Assembly (NCBI GenBank): GCA_040221975.1
Contig: JAVJWR010000031.1
Span: forward strand, 186,001-250,000
Reading direction: 5' to 3'
Origin: Haliea sp040221975
GTDB lineage: Bacteria > Pseudomonadota > Gammaproteobacteria > Pseudomonadales > Halieaceae
DNA length: 64,000 nt
The first letter of the stretch is position 1, and each line of letters opens with the position of its first letter. The notes beneath the pieces were generated by a model. The model saw only the letters and a list, made by a program, of their open reading frames with translations, did not search any database and was not told the origin of the DNA. Both the position numbers and the translations under genes were made by a program. Positions 16,727-25,160 of this stretch are shown piece after piece.

Positions 16727-17344
16727 ATGATTGCAGATCTTCCCACCGACATTGACGCCATCAAGGGCTTTCTGCTGCCCGCGGAAGCCGACGCCCTCTA
16801 TCGCTGGGCGCTGGCAGGGAGTAAAAGGGGGCCGCTGCTGGAAATCGGCAGCTACTGCGGCAAGTCCACGATTTACCTGGGCCTGGCCGCTCGCCAGCAC
16901 AACAGCACGGTCTTCGCCCTGGACCACCACCGCGGTTCAGAGGAGCATCAGCGCGGGGAGATGTTCCACGATCCCGACCTGTATGATGGGGAGCTGGCGA
17001 TTGTGGATACCTTCCGCGAGTTTCGCCGCAATATCAGTCGCGCCGGTCTCGATGAAGTCGTGGTACCCATCGTCGCCGGTTCCGCCGCTGCGGCCCGGCA
17101 CTGGCAGACGCCGCTGTCGATGTTGTTTATCGATGGCGGCCACAGCCTGGACGCCGCGCTGACGGATTACCGCTGCTGGGCCAGCCACCTGCAGCGGGAC
17201 GGGATCCTCGCCATTCACGATATCTATCTCGATGCAGCCACGGGCGGGCAGGCACCGCGGGCCATTCATCGCCTGGCATTGCAGTCCGGGTTGTTCACCC
17301 ATTGCGAACAGGTCGACAGCCTGGCTATCCTGCGCAGGCTGTGA
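16727..17344 (+). CDS. Class I SAM-dependent methyltransferase (Methyltransf_24 type)
   Basis: A 205-residue protein. Motif I is LLEIGSYCGKST at about 38-49, the adenine-binding acidic strand is FALDHHRGS at about 65-73, and the post-motif LFIDGGHSLDAALTDYRCW at about 128-146 is characteristic of the O-methyltransferase-3/Methyltransf_24 group. Its substrate is unknown. The distance from tolC (41 bp) and lack of a clear ribosome site at ATG 16727 leave both cotranscription and independent expression possible. It is convergent with the barrel-protein gene next to it, 7 bp between stops, at the edge of a glycosylation region. Confidence 0.8.
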   Translation: MIADLPTDIDAIKGFLLPAEADALYRWALAGSKRGPLLEIGSYCGKSTIYLGLAARQHNSTVFALDHHRGSEEHQRGEMFHDPDLYDGELAIVDTFREFRRNISRAGLDEVVVPIVAGSAAAARHWQTPLSMLFIDGGHSLDAALTDYRCWASHLQRDGILAIHDIYLDAATGGQAPRAIHRLALQSGLFTHCEQVDSLAILRRL

Positions 17345-17351
17345 ACGAGCG

Positions 17352-18431
17352 CTACTGATCCCGGCGCAGACGTTTTTCTGCCGCCCCCGAGGACGCCTGC
17401 AACAGCTCTACCCGGGTAAACAGGTTGGCGGCTCCGGTGAAGCCGGTGAGGGCATCGGCAGCCAGCAAAATCGCCGCGGCGGTCCAGGTCGGCTGCTCTT
17501 CCGGCCACAGCAGATCCTCCGCGAACTGATAGCCGGTCCAGTAGGCGCCGTCATCCGTGCGCCACTGGTGCAGCCAGCTGTACAGTTCTACCGCCCGCGC
17601 ATGGTCGCCCGCGGCCAGCAGCGCCATGACCAGCTCGCAGGACTCCGCCACGGTAACCCAGGGTTCGTCCGCCACGCAGCGGCAACCGAGGCCGCTGTGC
17701 ACGAATTCGTCCCAGCGCGCCGCCAGCCGGACCCTGGCCGGGGCACCCTGCAACGCACCGCTGAGCACCGGGTAGAACCAGTCCATGGAGTAACGCGCCT
17801 TGCTCTCCCAGGTGCGGTCAAAGCGCTCTGGCCGCGAGCGCAGGGCCGCACCGAGTCTGGTGCGGGCCGGGTACCAGTGCGGGCGCTCATTACCGAGGGT
17901 AACCGCAATATTGCAGGCACACTCGAGGCTCTTGTAGATCGAGCTGCAACCCGTGACCAGCGCATCCGGCAGCCGATTGCCCGCAGTATCCACGGCCCAG
18001 TCGATCTCGCCGTGAGCACTCTGCAGCGCGAGCACGAACTCTATCGCGCCATCAACCACCGGCCACATTTCGCGCAGAAAGCCAGCGTCACCGGTTATCA
18101 GATAGTGATGCCAGACCCCGGTGGCAACATAGGCGACAAAATTGGTTTCCCGACGGTGGTCGTTGTCGACGATCGCGCCCCGGTAGGATGCCCACCAGCT
18201 GCCATCGGGCAACTGCATGCTTGCCAGCCACCGATAGGCACGCACCGCGGCCGCGTGCTCGCCGCCGATGGACAGGCCCATGGCCGCCTCGACATGGTCC
18301 CAGGGGTCCGTGTAGCCGCCGCTGAACCACGGGATCTCGCCGCTGGGTTTCTGGGTTGCCAGCAGGAAATCCACAGTGGGCCGCAGAAACTCCTGCGGGA
18401 ACAGGCCGCGGCTGAGATAGAGCCCACTCAC
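17352..18431 (-). CDS. Alpha/alpha-barrel protein (prenyltransferase-like or glycosidase-like), unknown function
   Basis: About 359 residues starting at GTG 18431, whose GTGA overlaps the methyltransferase stop by four bases. Repeating helix-hairpin units such as TVDFLLATQKPSGEIPWFSGG, AYRWLASMQLPDGSWWASY and ELYSWLHQWRTDDGAYWTGYQF give the QxxDGxW/(D/E)G pattern of (alpha/alpha)6 toroids. That fold is shared by terpene cyclases, prenyltransferase beta subunits and some glycoside hydrolases. I see no clear DxDD or DDXXD cyclase motif. There is no signal peptide. It is the last gene of the GT4-methyltransferase operon and is likely to act on the same glycan or lipid intermediate. Confidence 0.7.
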   Translation of the reverse strand: MSGLYLSRGLFPQEFLRPTVDFLLATQKPSGEIPWFSGGYTDPWDHVEAAMGLSIGGEHAAAVRAYRWLASMQLPDGSWWASYRGAIVDNDHRRETNFVAYVATGVWHHYLITGDAGFLREMWPVVDGAIEFVLALQSAHGEIDWAVDTAGNRLPDALVTGCSSIYKSLECACNIAVTLGNERPHWYPARTRLGAALRSRPERFDRTWESKARYSMDWFYPVLSGALQGAPARVRLAARWDEFVHSGLGCRCVADEPWVTVAESCELVMALLAAGDHARAVELYSWLHQWRTDDGAYWTGYQFAEDLLWPEEQPTWTAAAILLAADALTGFTGAANLFTRVELLQASSGAAEKRLRRDQ

Positions 18432-19144
18432 AGGCTGGCCTGCTGGCGAAAATAGAATACGACGCTCTTGCCCATGAACGGGTTCAGCAACTTCTCCAGG
18501 GTCCGGGTCAGCCACGGCGCGCGCAGCAGATCCCAGACCAGCAGCCGGTGATATTGCCGCACCAGCCACTGCTGCTCACCCTCGCGCCAGAACAGGCAGC
18601 GCAACCACCAGTAGGGGCCATGGAGGGCGTGGGCACCGTGGCGGTGGAAACCGACGAAACCCAGCTGCTCGATCTCCGCCCAGAGGCGCTCGGCGCGGAA
18701 GATCCGCAGATGCCCGCCCGGAGTCTGGTGATAGCGCTTGCTGAGGGCCCAGCACAGGCGCTCTGGCCAGCGCCGCGGCACACTCACACAGAGCTGGCCG
18801 GCTGGCTTGAGCACCCGGCGGATTTCCCGGAGGGCGGCGCGATAGTCGGGAATGTGCTCCAGTACCTCAGAGCAGATTACCTTGTCGAAGCTGGCATCGG
18901 GAAAGGGTAGTGCCAGCGCCGATGCCACGGTGAGATCCAGTTGCTTGAGCCCATTGCCCGCCTCCTCGACCCCGGCGAATCGCGCCTGCGCTGTTGCCAG
19001 GTCCCCGGGGGACAGATCGACCCCGACCGCATGCACCTCACCCAGCACGTAGGCGGCAATTGCGTGCCGGCCCTCGCCGCAACCCAGATCCAGGACACGC
19101 TCCCCCGAATGCAAAGGAAAGTACCTGAAATCAACGGTTTGCAT
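18428..19144 (-). CDS. Class I SAM-dependent methyltransferase of the GT4 operon
   Basis: A 238-residue protein. SAM motif I is VLDLGCGEGRHAIAA, the ribose-binding acidic strand is AVGVDLSPGD, motif II is FDKVICSEVLEHIPDY, and motif III is LKPAGQLCVSVPRRWPE. This is the Methyltransf_11 class (UbiE/sugar or lipid methyltransferases). The C-terminal third, with LHGPYWWLRCLFW, is aromatic and amphipathic, suggesting membrane contact. ATG 19144 lies inside the glycosyltransferase 3' end (14-bp overlap) and the gene ends in the GTGA overlap with the barrel gene. The long upstream frame extension is antisense-like noise and is excluded. Confidence 0.85.
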   Translation of the reverse strand: MQTVDFRYFPLHSGERVLDLGCGEGRHAIAAYVLGEVHAVGVDLSPGDLATAQARFAGVEEAGNGLKQLDLTVASALALPFPDASFDKVICSEVLEHIPDYRAALREIRRVLKPAGQLCVSVPRRWPERLCWALSKRYHQTPGGHLRIFRAERLWAEIEQLGFVGFHRHGAHALHGPYWWLRCLFWREGEQQWLVRQYHRLLVWDLLRAPWLTRTLEKLLNPFMGKSVVFYFRQQASL

Positions 19145-20435
19145 CGGCGATAACCTTGCGATAGTAGTCGTCCATGGCCGCTGCACAAACCTGCCAGCTA
19201 AAGCGCTCCAGGATGCGCTGGCGCCCCGCGACTGCCAGCTGCTCACGGCGCTGCGGGTTCTGCAGCAGGGACTCGATCGCCTGCTCAAGGGCGCTGGCGT
19301 CACGGACCGGAACGATGATGCCCGCGTCGCCTACCACTTCCGGTAGCGCACCACCGTCGGTGGAGATCACCGGCACCCCGCAGGCCATGGCCTCGCCCGC
19401 CGGCAGACCGAAGCCTTCATAGATGGAAGGAACCACGGCCATGCAGGCCTCGGCGTAGTAGCGGACCATTTCCGCAGTGGATATGCCGCTGACAAAACGA
19501 ATATTGCCGGCGATCCCCAGGCGCTCGACCAGGCGTTCCGTGCGCCCGCCAGGCTCGGGCTTGCTGACCAGCAGCAATTCCAGCCCGGGGTGGCGCGGCA
19601 ACAGGCGGGCAAAAGCCTGCAACAGGTAGCGCAGCCCCTTCAGTGGTGCATCGGCGGATGCCGTAGCCATGATCCGCAGGGGCTTGCGGGGCACCTCGGG
19701 GAGGGGGCGGAACTCCTCCGTATCAATACCGTTGTGCACCAGGGCGATCCCGGCCGGCTGCAGGCCGAAGTCCCGGGCGATATCCTGGCGCGAGTAATCG
19801 GAGACCGTTACCACGTGGTGCAACTGCTTGATCACCTTCCTCTGCATCAGCAGGAACGAATGCCAGCGCCGGATCAGCAGGCGCTGGTGCCAGCGCCGCG
19901 CAGCACTCAGGGCGATCCGCAGATCGCTGGTAATGGGGTGGTGTACCGTGGTCACCAGCGGCAGTCCCATGGCCTGCAACTCCACCATGCCGTGGCTGAG
20001 GCTCTGGTTGTCGTGGATCAGGTCGTAATCCTCGCGGTGACGACGCAGGTAGCGTACCGCGCGACGCCCGAAGGTATAGGGCTCGGCAAACCCTCCGGTC
20101 AGCTTGCTGGTCCACTCGATGATATTGCTGAGTGATCGCAGATGCCGTGGCCGCAAGGACCAGAGGCCGTTTTCATACAGGTCCAGGCTCGGCAGCTTGA
20201 TCAGCCGCACCCGGGGATCGACCTCGGGGTAGGGTGGACCGGAAATCACGTCCACGCTGTGCCCGGCATCCACCAGCGCCTTGCTCAGGTACTTGATGTA
20301 CACGCCCTGGCCGCCGGCGTGCGGCTTGCTGCGATAGCCCAGCAGCGCGATGCGCAGCGGAGGGCGCTGCCGGGCCAGCGCCGCCGGGATGGGCGGAATC
20401 GCCTCCGCCACCGCGCTGGCAGCCGAATCACTCAC
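19131..20435 (-). CDS. GT4-family glycosyltransferase
   Basis: A 434-residue GT-B protein from a GTG start. The N-terminal domain opens with RIALLGYRSKPHAGGQGVYIKYLSKAL (glycine-rich donor loop). LIHDNQSLSHGMVELQAMGLPLVTTVHHP leads to the second domain with VHNGIDTEEFRPLP, and the donor-binding EX7E is in EGFGLPAGEAMACG. GT4 enzymes are retaining transferases using nucleotide sugars. The acceptor is unknown. It is the first gene of a three-gene operon with overlapping starts and stops, divergent from the rml genes across 20436-20668. Confidence 0.88.
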   Translation of the reverse strand: MSDSAASAVAEAIPPIPAALARQRPPLRIALLGYRSKPHAGGQGVYIKYLSKALVDAGHSVDVISGPPYPEVDPRVRLIKLPSLDLYENGLWSLRPRHLRSLSNIIEWTSKLTGGFAEPYTFGRRAVRYLRRHREDYDLIHDNQSLSHGMVELQAMGLPLVTTVHHPITSDLRIALSAARRWHQRLLIRRWHSFLLMQRKVIKQLHHVVTVSDYSRQDIARDFGLQPAGIALVHNGIDTEEFRPLPEVPRKPLRIMATASADAPLKGLRYLLQAFARLLPRHPGLELLLVSKPEPGGRTERLVERLGIAGNIRFVSGISTAEMVRYYAEACMAVVPSIYEGFGLPAGEAMACGVPVISTDGGALPEVVGDAGIIVPVRDASALEQAIESLLQNPQRREQLAVAGRQRILERFSWQVCAAAMDDYYRKVIADANR

Positions 20436-20634
20436 TGCTGTGTCCAGATGCCTGATAGCGGCGTCCCTTTTTTGTCAGACGGAGAGGGTGTGGGCGCGAC
20501 ACCACGCAAGGTAGACAAATGCGCAGCGCCCAAGACCGGAATTCTAGCAGCGAAATGCGCCGCAGCACCAGCCCCGCAACCCCTTACCAGAGCCCAATGG
20601 CTGCGGCTTATCGTAATTTGGCTACCGTTTCCCG

Positions 20635-20640
20635 TATAAT
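20635..20640 (+). promoter_or_regulatory. -10 element of the rmlA promoter
   Basis: A perfect TATAAT lies 28 bp before the rmlA ATG in an AT-richer pocket. The matching -35 is poor, with CGTAAT at 17-bp spacing, so the element may need an activator or rely on the -10 alone. The rest of the 20436-20668 divergent gap shows no gene. Confidence 0.5.
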
Positions 20641-20668
20641 CGCCGCTTTTCCATCGACCGGGGTTGGT

Positions 20669-21574
20669 ATGGAAACGACCAGGTACAAAGGCATTATCCT
20701 CGCGGGTGGGTCGGGCACCCGGCTGCATCCGCTGACCAGCACCGTCAGCAAGCAATTGATGCCGGTGTACGACAAGCCGATGATCTATTACCCGCTGGCG
20801 ACCCTGATGCTGGCGGGTATCCGCGACGTCCTGATCATTACCACGCCGCGGGACCAGGCCGCCTTCGCCGATCTGCTGGGCGACGGCAGCCGCTGGGGCA
20901 TCAGTATCAGCTACACCGTGCAGCCCAGCCCCGACGGGCTCGCCCAGGCATTCCTGCTGGGGGCGGACTTTATCGGCCACAATCCGGCCGCCCTGGTCCT
21001 GGGCGACAATATTTTCTACGGTGGCGGCTTCACCCAGAGCCTGCGCAGCGCCGCCCGCCGGGAGCACGGCGCCTCGGTGTTCGCCTATTATGTGCAGGAC
21101 CCGGAACGCTATGGCGTGGTCAGTTTCGATGCCGCCGGCGTAGCGGTCGACATCGAGGAAAAACCGGCCCGACCCAGGTCCCACTATGCCGTGACCGGTC
21201 TGTATTTCTATGACAACGATGTCATCGACATCGCCCGCGGTATCCGCCCCTCCGCCCGCGGCGAACTGGAAATCACCGATGTCAACAAGGCCTACCTGGC
21301 CCGCGGCGACCTGCGGGTGGAAGTGATGAGCCGCGGCACCGCCTGGCTGGACACGGGCACCCACAACTCGCTGCTGGATGCCGCCAACTTCATCCGCGTA
21401 GTGGAGGAGCGCCAGGGTCTCAAGATTGCCTGCCCGGAGGAAGTCGCATTTCGCATGGGCTACATTGACGCCGAACAGCTGCTGGCGCTGGCGGCGCCGC
21501 TGGAGAAAAGCGGCTACGGCCTGTACCTGCGGCAACTGCTGGAGCAGGATGGAGTGTTGAGCAATGACCTTTGA
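20669..21574 (+). CDS. rmlA: Glucose-1-phosphate thymidylyltransferase
   Basis: A 301-residue nucleotidyltransferase. KGIILAGGSGTRLHPLT (about 7-23) is the signature dTTP-binding loop, followed by SKQLMPVYDKPMIYYPL. LGDNIFYG contains the catalytic acidic region, with EEKPARPRSHYAVTGLYFYD and MSRGTAWLDTGTH downstream. It makes dTDP-glucose from glucose 1-phosphate and dTTP, the first step to dTDP-L-rhamnose. ATG 20669 is chosen because it begins the conserved sequence, and the frame upstream crosses the promoter. rmlC overlaps its 3' end by 11 bp, so the two are coupled. Confidence 0.96.
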   Translation: METTRYKGIILAGGSGTRLHPLTSTVSKQLMPVYDKPMIYYPLATLMLAGIRDVLIITTPRDQAAFADLLGDGSRWGISISYTVQPSPDGLAQAFLLGADFIGHNPAALVLGDNIFYGGGFTQSLRSAARREHGASVFAYYVQDPERYGVVSFDAAGVAVDIEEKPARPRSHYAVTGLYFYDNDVIDIARGIRPSARGELEITDVNKAYLARGDLRVEVMSRGTAWLDTGTHNSLLDAANFIRVVEERQGLKIACPEEVAFRMGYIDAEQLLALAAPLEKSGYGLYLRQLLEQDGVLSNDL

Positions 21575-22112
21575 GCCAACGCCCCTGGCGGGCCTGTACC
21601 TGCTGCAACCGAAAGTATTTGGTGACGAGCGCGGCTTTTTCCTGGAGAGCTGGAACGCGGAGACCTTCCACCAGGCCGGCTTCGATCTCGACTTCGTCCA
21701 GGACAACCACAGCCGCTCCGCCCGGGGTATCCTGCGCGGCCTGCACTTCCAGACCGAGCAGCCCCAGGGCAAGCTGGTGCGAGTGACCTCCGGCGCCGTA
21801 TTCGATGTCGCTGTGGATCTGCGCCGCTCCTCAGCCACTTTGGGCCAGTGGTACGGGGTGGAACTGAGCGCGGCCAACCACCGGATGCTGTGGGTGCCCC
21901 CCGGCTTCGCCCACGGTTTCTATGTGCTGTCCGAGTACGCCGACTTTCAATACAAGTGCACGGACTACTATCACCCGGCCAGCGAAGTGTCCCTGGCCTG
22001 GGATGACGCCGCCGTGGGTGTCACCTGGCCGATCCCCGCAGGGGAACAGCCGCGCCTGTCGGCCAAGGATGCAGCGGGACTGGCCTGGGCGGAGCTGCCG
22101 CTGTTCGACTGA
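21564..22112 (+). CDS. rmlC: dTDP-4-dehydrorhamnose 3,5-epimerase
   Basis: A 182-residue cupin of normal family length. PKVFGDERGFFLESWN, the active-site HFQTEQPQGKLVRV preceded by GILRGLH, FDVAVDLRRSSATLGQW and the PPGFAHGFYVLSEYADFQYKCTDYY segment give the catalytic His and Tyr. It epimerises C3 and C5 of dTDP-4-keto-6-deoxyglucose, the third step of rhamnose donor synthesis. The start lies within rmlA. The next gene, an SDR, follows after 45 bp with its own ribosome site. Confidence 0.95.
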   Translation: MTFEPTPLAGLYLLQPKVFGDERGFFLESWNAETFHQAGFDLDFVQDNHSRSARGILRGLHFQTEQPQGKLVRVTSGAVFDVAVDLRRSSATLGQWYGVELSAANHRMLWVPPGFAHGFYVLSEYADFQYKCTDYYHPASEVSLAWDDAAVGVTWPIPAGEQPRLSAKDAAGLAWAELPLFD

Positions 22113-22157
22113 CACCCCGGCAACGACTTGTCGTACCCCAACCGAAAAGGAGCCATC

Positions 22158-22934
22158 ATGGCCAGGGATTATTTCCAGCTGCAGGGCAAGACCGCGCTGA
22201 TTACCGGCGCCTCCAGTGGACTCGGCGTGCACTTTGCCAGGGTACTGGCCGAGGCGGGGGCAACTGTCATCCTGGCGGCGCGACGTGCGGACAAGCTGGC
22301 AACCGAAGTCGCTGCCATCCAGGCTACCGGCGCCCGGGCCAGCGCCGTGGCCATGGACGTCACCGCTCCCGCCAGTGTCGACCGCGCGTTCGCCGAGATC
22401 ACTGGCTCTATCGGCAACATCGACATCCTGGTCAACAACGCGGGCGTCGCCGACGATCCGATCCGGTTCCTGGATACCGGTGAGGAGGAGTGGCAGCGGG
22501 TAATCGACACCAACCTCAACGGCGCGTGGCGCGTGGCGCGGGCCGCGGCCAGGCACATGGCCACAACAGGCACCGCAGGCAGTATCGTCAATATCGGCTC
22601 GATCTATGGCTTGCGCACCGGGGCGATGAAGGTTGCCTACAACGTGTCCAAGGCCGGTGTCGTGCAGCTCACCAAAGCCATGGCCATCGAGCTGTGCCGG
22701 CAGCAGATCCGGGTCAACGCCCTGTGCCCGGGCTGGTTCCTGACCGACATCAACCGGGAATACTTTGAAAGTGAGCGCGGGGAGCGCTATATCAAGACCA
22801 TCCCGGCGCGGCGGATGGGCGCGATGGAGGACCTGACCGCGCCATTACTGCTGCTGGCGAGCAATGCGGCCGGTGGCTACATGACCGGCACCGTGCTGAC
22901 GGTTGATGGCGGCATCGCCGAAGCGCCGATCTGA
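22158..22934 (+). CDS. Short-chain dehydrogenase/reductase (3-oxoacyl-ACP reductase-like)
   Basis: A 258-residue classical SDR. ITGASSGLGVHFA is the NAD(P) glycine motif (about 14-26), followed by NNAGVADDP, the catalytic serine strand IVNIGSIYG and YNVSK with Tyr and Lys. PGWFLTDIN and TGTVLTVDGG complete the fold. AAGGAG precedes the ATG. An Arg pair in AARRADK after the second strand suggests NADP preference. It lies downstream of rmlC but is not part of the known rhamnose pathway. Its C-terminus faces rmlB convergently. Fatty-acid or sugar oxidoreduction cannot be separated from sequence alone. Confidence 0.87.
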   Translation: MARDYFQLQGKTALITGASSGLGVHFARVLAEAGATVILAARRADKLATEVAAIQATGARASAVAMDVTAPASVDRAFAEITGSIGNIDILVNNAGVADDPIRFLDTGEEEWQRVIDTNLNGAWRVARAAARHMATTGTAGSIVNIGSIYGLRTGAMKVAYNVSKAGVVQLTKAMAIELCRQQIRVNALCPGWFLTDINREYFESERGERYIKTIPARRMGAMEDLTAPLLLLASNAAGGYMTGTVLTVDGGIAEAPI

Positions 22935-22989
22935 GCGACCGCAATGGCCAGAGCATGGTTAGCGCCATGACTCTCCAGCCCGTCCTTAA

Positions 22990-24057
22990 CTAGCCAGGCA
23001 ACAGGGGCCGCCACCAAGCTTCGTTGGCCAGATACCAGTCGATGGTGCGGCGAATGCCGGTCTCAAAGGTCTCGGCGGGGGCGTAGCCCAGTTCCCGACT
23101 GATTTTGCCCGCATCGATGGCATAGCGCCAGTCGTGGCCGGCCCGGTCCTCGACAAAGCGGATCAGGTCCCGGGCGCGGCCACCGATGGCTGCCGGCGCC
23201 CGGGGAAAACGCGCCGCCAGCGTACCTTCAGCATGAAACCGGCGGTCCAGCTCATCGCACAGCAGCTCCACAATGGCCAGGTTGCACCACTCGTTGTTGC
23301 CACCGATGTTGTAGGTTTCGCCGACGGTCCCGCGCTGCAACACCAGATCGATGCCGCGACAGTGGTCCTCCACATAGAGCCAGTCGCGGATATTGCTGCC
23401 GTCGCCGTAGACCGGCAGCGGCAGACCGCGGAGGATATTGGTCAGGCACAGGGGGATAAGCTTTTCCGGGAAGTGCCAGGGGCCGTAGTTGTTGGAGCAG
23501 TTGCTGGTGGTCACCTGCAGGCCGTAGGTGTGGTGACTAGCACGCACCAGATGGTCCGAGGCGGCCTTGCTGGCGGAGTAGGGCGAGTTGGGCTGATACT
23601 GCTGGGCCTCGTGGAAACCCGGGGCGTCCGGTGCCAGCGAGCCGTAGACTTCATCCGTGGACACATGGTGGAAACGGTGCGGCAGCGGCTGCGCGCCGCC
23701 CAGCCAGTATTCCCGCGCCGCCTGCAACAGGCTGTGGGTACCGACGATATTGGTTGCAATAAAGGCGTCGGGGCCGGTAATGGAGCGGTCGACATGGCTC
23801 TCCGCGGCAAAATGTACCAGCGTGTCGACCCGGTGCTCCCGCAGGGTGGCAAGCACTTGCGGGTAATCACAGATATTGGCGTGCACAAAGTAGAAGTCCG
23901 GCGAGCCCTCCAGGCCGGCGAGGTTGGCGCGATTGCCGGCATAGGTCAGCGCATCCAGGGCGACGATGCAATCTCCGGGATAGCGCTGGCGCCAGTAATG
24001 GACAAAATTGGCACCAATAAAGCCGGCGGCGCCGGTAACCAGCAGGGATCTAGCCAT
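22990..24057 (-). CDS. rmlB: dTDP-glucose 4,6-dehydratase
   Basis: A 355-residue extended SDR. VTGAAGFIGANFVHYW binds NAD, HFAAESHVDRSI follows, and the catalytic set is STDEVYG (Asp-Glu after Thr) and YSASKAASDHL (Tyr and Lys). SNNYGPWHFPEKLIPL and the C-terminal SRELGYAPAETFETGIRRTIDWY are typical RmlB. It converts dTDP-glucose to dTDP-4-keto-6-deoxyglucose. ATG 24057 overlaps the rmlD stop by eight bases, and the longer upstream frame runs antiparallel through rmlD and is spurious. rmlD and rmlB form a minus-strand unit facing the rmlA-rmlC operon. Confidence 0.95.
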   Translation of the reverse strand: MARSLLVTGAAGFIGANFVHYWRQRYPGDCIVALDALTYAGNRANLAGLEGSPDFYFVHANICDYPQVLATLREHRVDTLVHFAAESHVDRSITGPDAFIATNIVGTHSLLQAAREYWLGGAQPLPHRFHHVSTDEVYGSLAPDAPGFHEAQQYQPNSPYSASKAASDHLVRASHHTYGLQVTTSNCSNNYGPWHFPEKLIPLCLTNILRGLPLPVYGDGSNIRDWLYVEDHCRGIDLVLQRGTVGETYNIGGNNEWCNLAIVELLCDELDRRFHAEGTLAARFPRAPAAIGGRARDLIRFVEDRAGHDWRYAIDAGKISRELGYAPAETFETGIRRTIDWYLANEAWWRPLLPG

Positions 24058-24931
24058 CGCCGTGTTCCTTGAGATCCTGCAACATGGCACGCAATTGTAC
24101 CCGCCAGTGAATCGGCGCAATACCCAGTTCCTGCCAGCTCTGCTGCTTGTCCAGCACGCTGCAGGCGGGTCGCCGGGCCGGCGTCGGGTACTCGCTGCCA
24201 GGGATTGGCTGCACGGCAGGGCTGCGGGACAGCAGTCCCGCGGCCAGGCCCTCCTCGGCAATCGCGACCGCGAAGTCATACCAGCTGCAGACACCGGCGT
24301 CGCTCCAGTGGTAAACGCCCTGTAGCAGGGGCCTGTCCACCGCGGCCCAACAAGCCTGCGCCAGGCCCCGGGCCCAGGTCGGGGTGCCAATCTGGTCGCA
24401 GACCACGCCCAGGCTGTCCCGCTCCGCCATCAGACGCAGCATGGTCTTGACAAAATTGCTGCCAAAACGCGAGTACACCCAACCGGTGCGCACGATCAGC
24501 GCCCGGGGATGCGCCGCCAGCACCGCGCGTTCCCCTTCTAGCTTGCTGCGTCCGTAGGCCCCCAGGGGAGCCGGCGTCGCAGCGGGCGCGTAGGGACGGC
24601 CGGACTCGCCATCAAAGACAAAATCGGTAGAGACATGCACCAGCCCGGTGCCGGTGCCGGCACAGGCGGCGGCCAGGTGTCCCGCACCTTCGGCATTGAC
24701 CTGCAAGGCCAGTGCTTCCTCGCCCTCCGCCCCGTCCACTGCGGTGTAGGCTGCAGCATTGATGACCCAGTCCGGGCGCAATTCGCCGAAGACATGGCGC
24801 ACCTGTTCCGGTTGGCTGATGTCCAGCGCAGCACGGTCCAGGCAGATCAGCGTGACGGCTGCGGGGGCCGCAAGCTGCAGCTCGCGACCGAGCTGACCGC
24901 CGGCGCCGGTGATAAGGACAGTGGGGTTCAC
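24050..24931 (-). CDS. rmlD: dTDP-4-dehydrorhamnose reductase
   Basis: A 293-residue reductase with a GTG start and AAGGAG upstream. LITGAGGQLGRELQ is the NAD(P) motif, and VINAAAYTAVDGAEGEE is the RmlD signature. VSTDFVFDGESGRPYA and YGRSKLEGE carry the catalytic Thr/Tyr/Lys. SEYPTPARRPACSVLDK is the diagnostic C-terminal substrate loop. It reduces dTDP-4-keto-rhamnose to dTDP-L-rhamnose. It begins the minus-strand rmlD-rmlB pair. The 229-bp divergent region to 25160 contains no recognisable gene. Confidence 0.95.
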   Translation of the reverse strand: MNPTVLITGAGGQLGRELQLAAPAAVTLICLDRAALDISQPEQVRHVFGELRPDWVINAAAYTAVDGAEGEEALALQVNAEGAGHLAAACAGTGTGLVHVSTDFVFDGESGRPYAPAATPAPLGAYGRSKLEGERAVLAAHPRALIVRTGWVYSRFGSNFVKTMLRLMAERDSLGVVCDQIGTPTWARGLAQACWAAVDRPLLQGVYHWSDAGVCSWYDFAVAIAEEGLAAGLLSRSPAVQPIPGSEYPTPARRPACSVLDKQQSWQELGIAPIHWRVQLRAMLQDLKEHGDG

Positions 24932-25160
24932 GCGAGCTCCTTTGTGGGCGCGGCGCTGGCCGCGACGAAAAGCGCCCTATGGTAAAGGCTGACGCCAGGG
25001 ATTCCCAGCTTCTGCTTCAGCGAGCCCGCCAGCAGTAGCGCCGGGTACCGCACTACCACAGGGGGCGTTGCTGCCTGCCTCGGATCTGCAAGCAACAATT
25101 TGTGATTTCCCTGCTTTGTCGCTATTCTCGATGATGAAAAGTCAAAGCTGGAGAAAGGCC

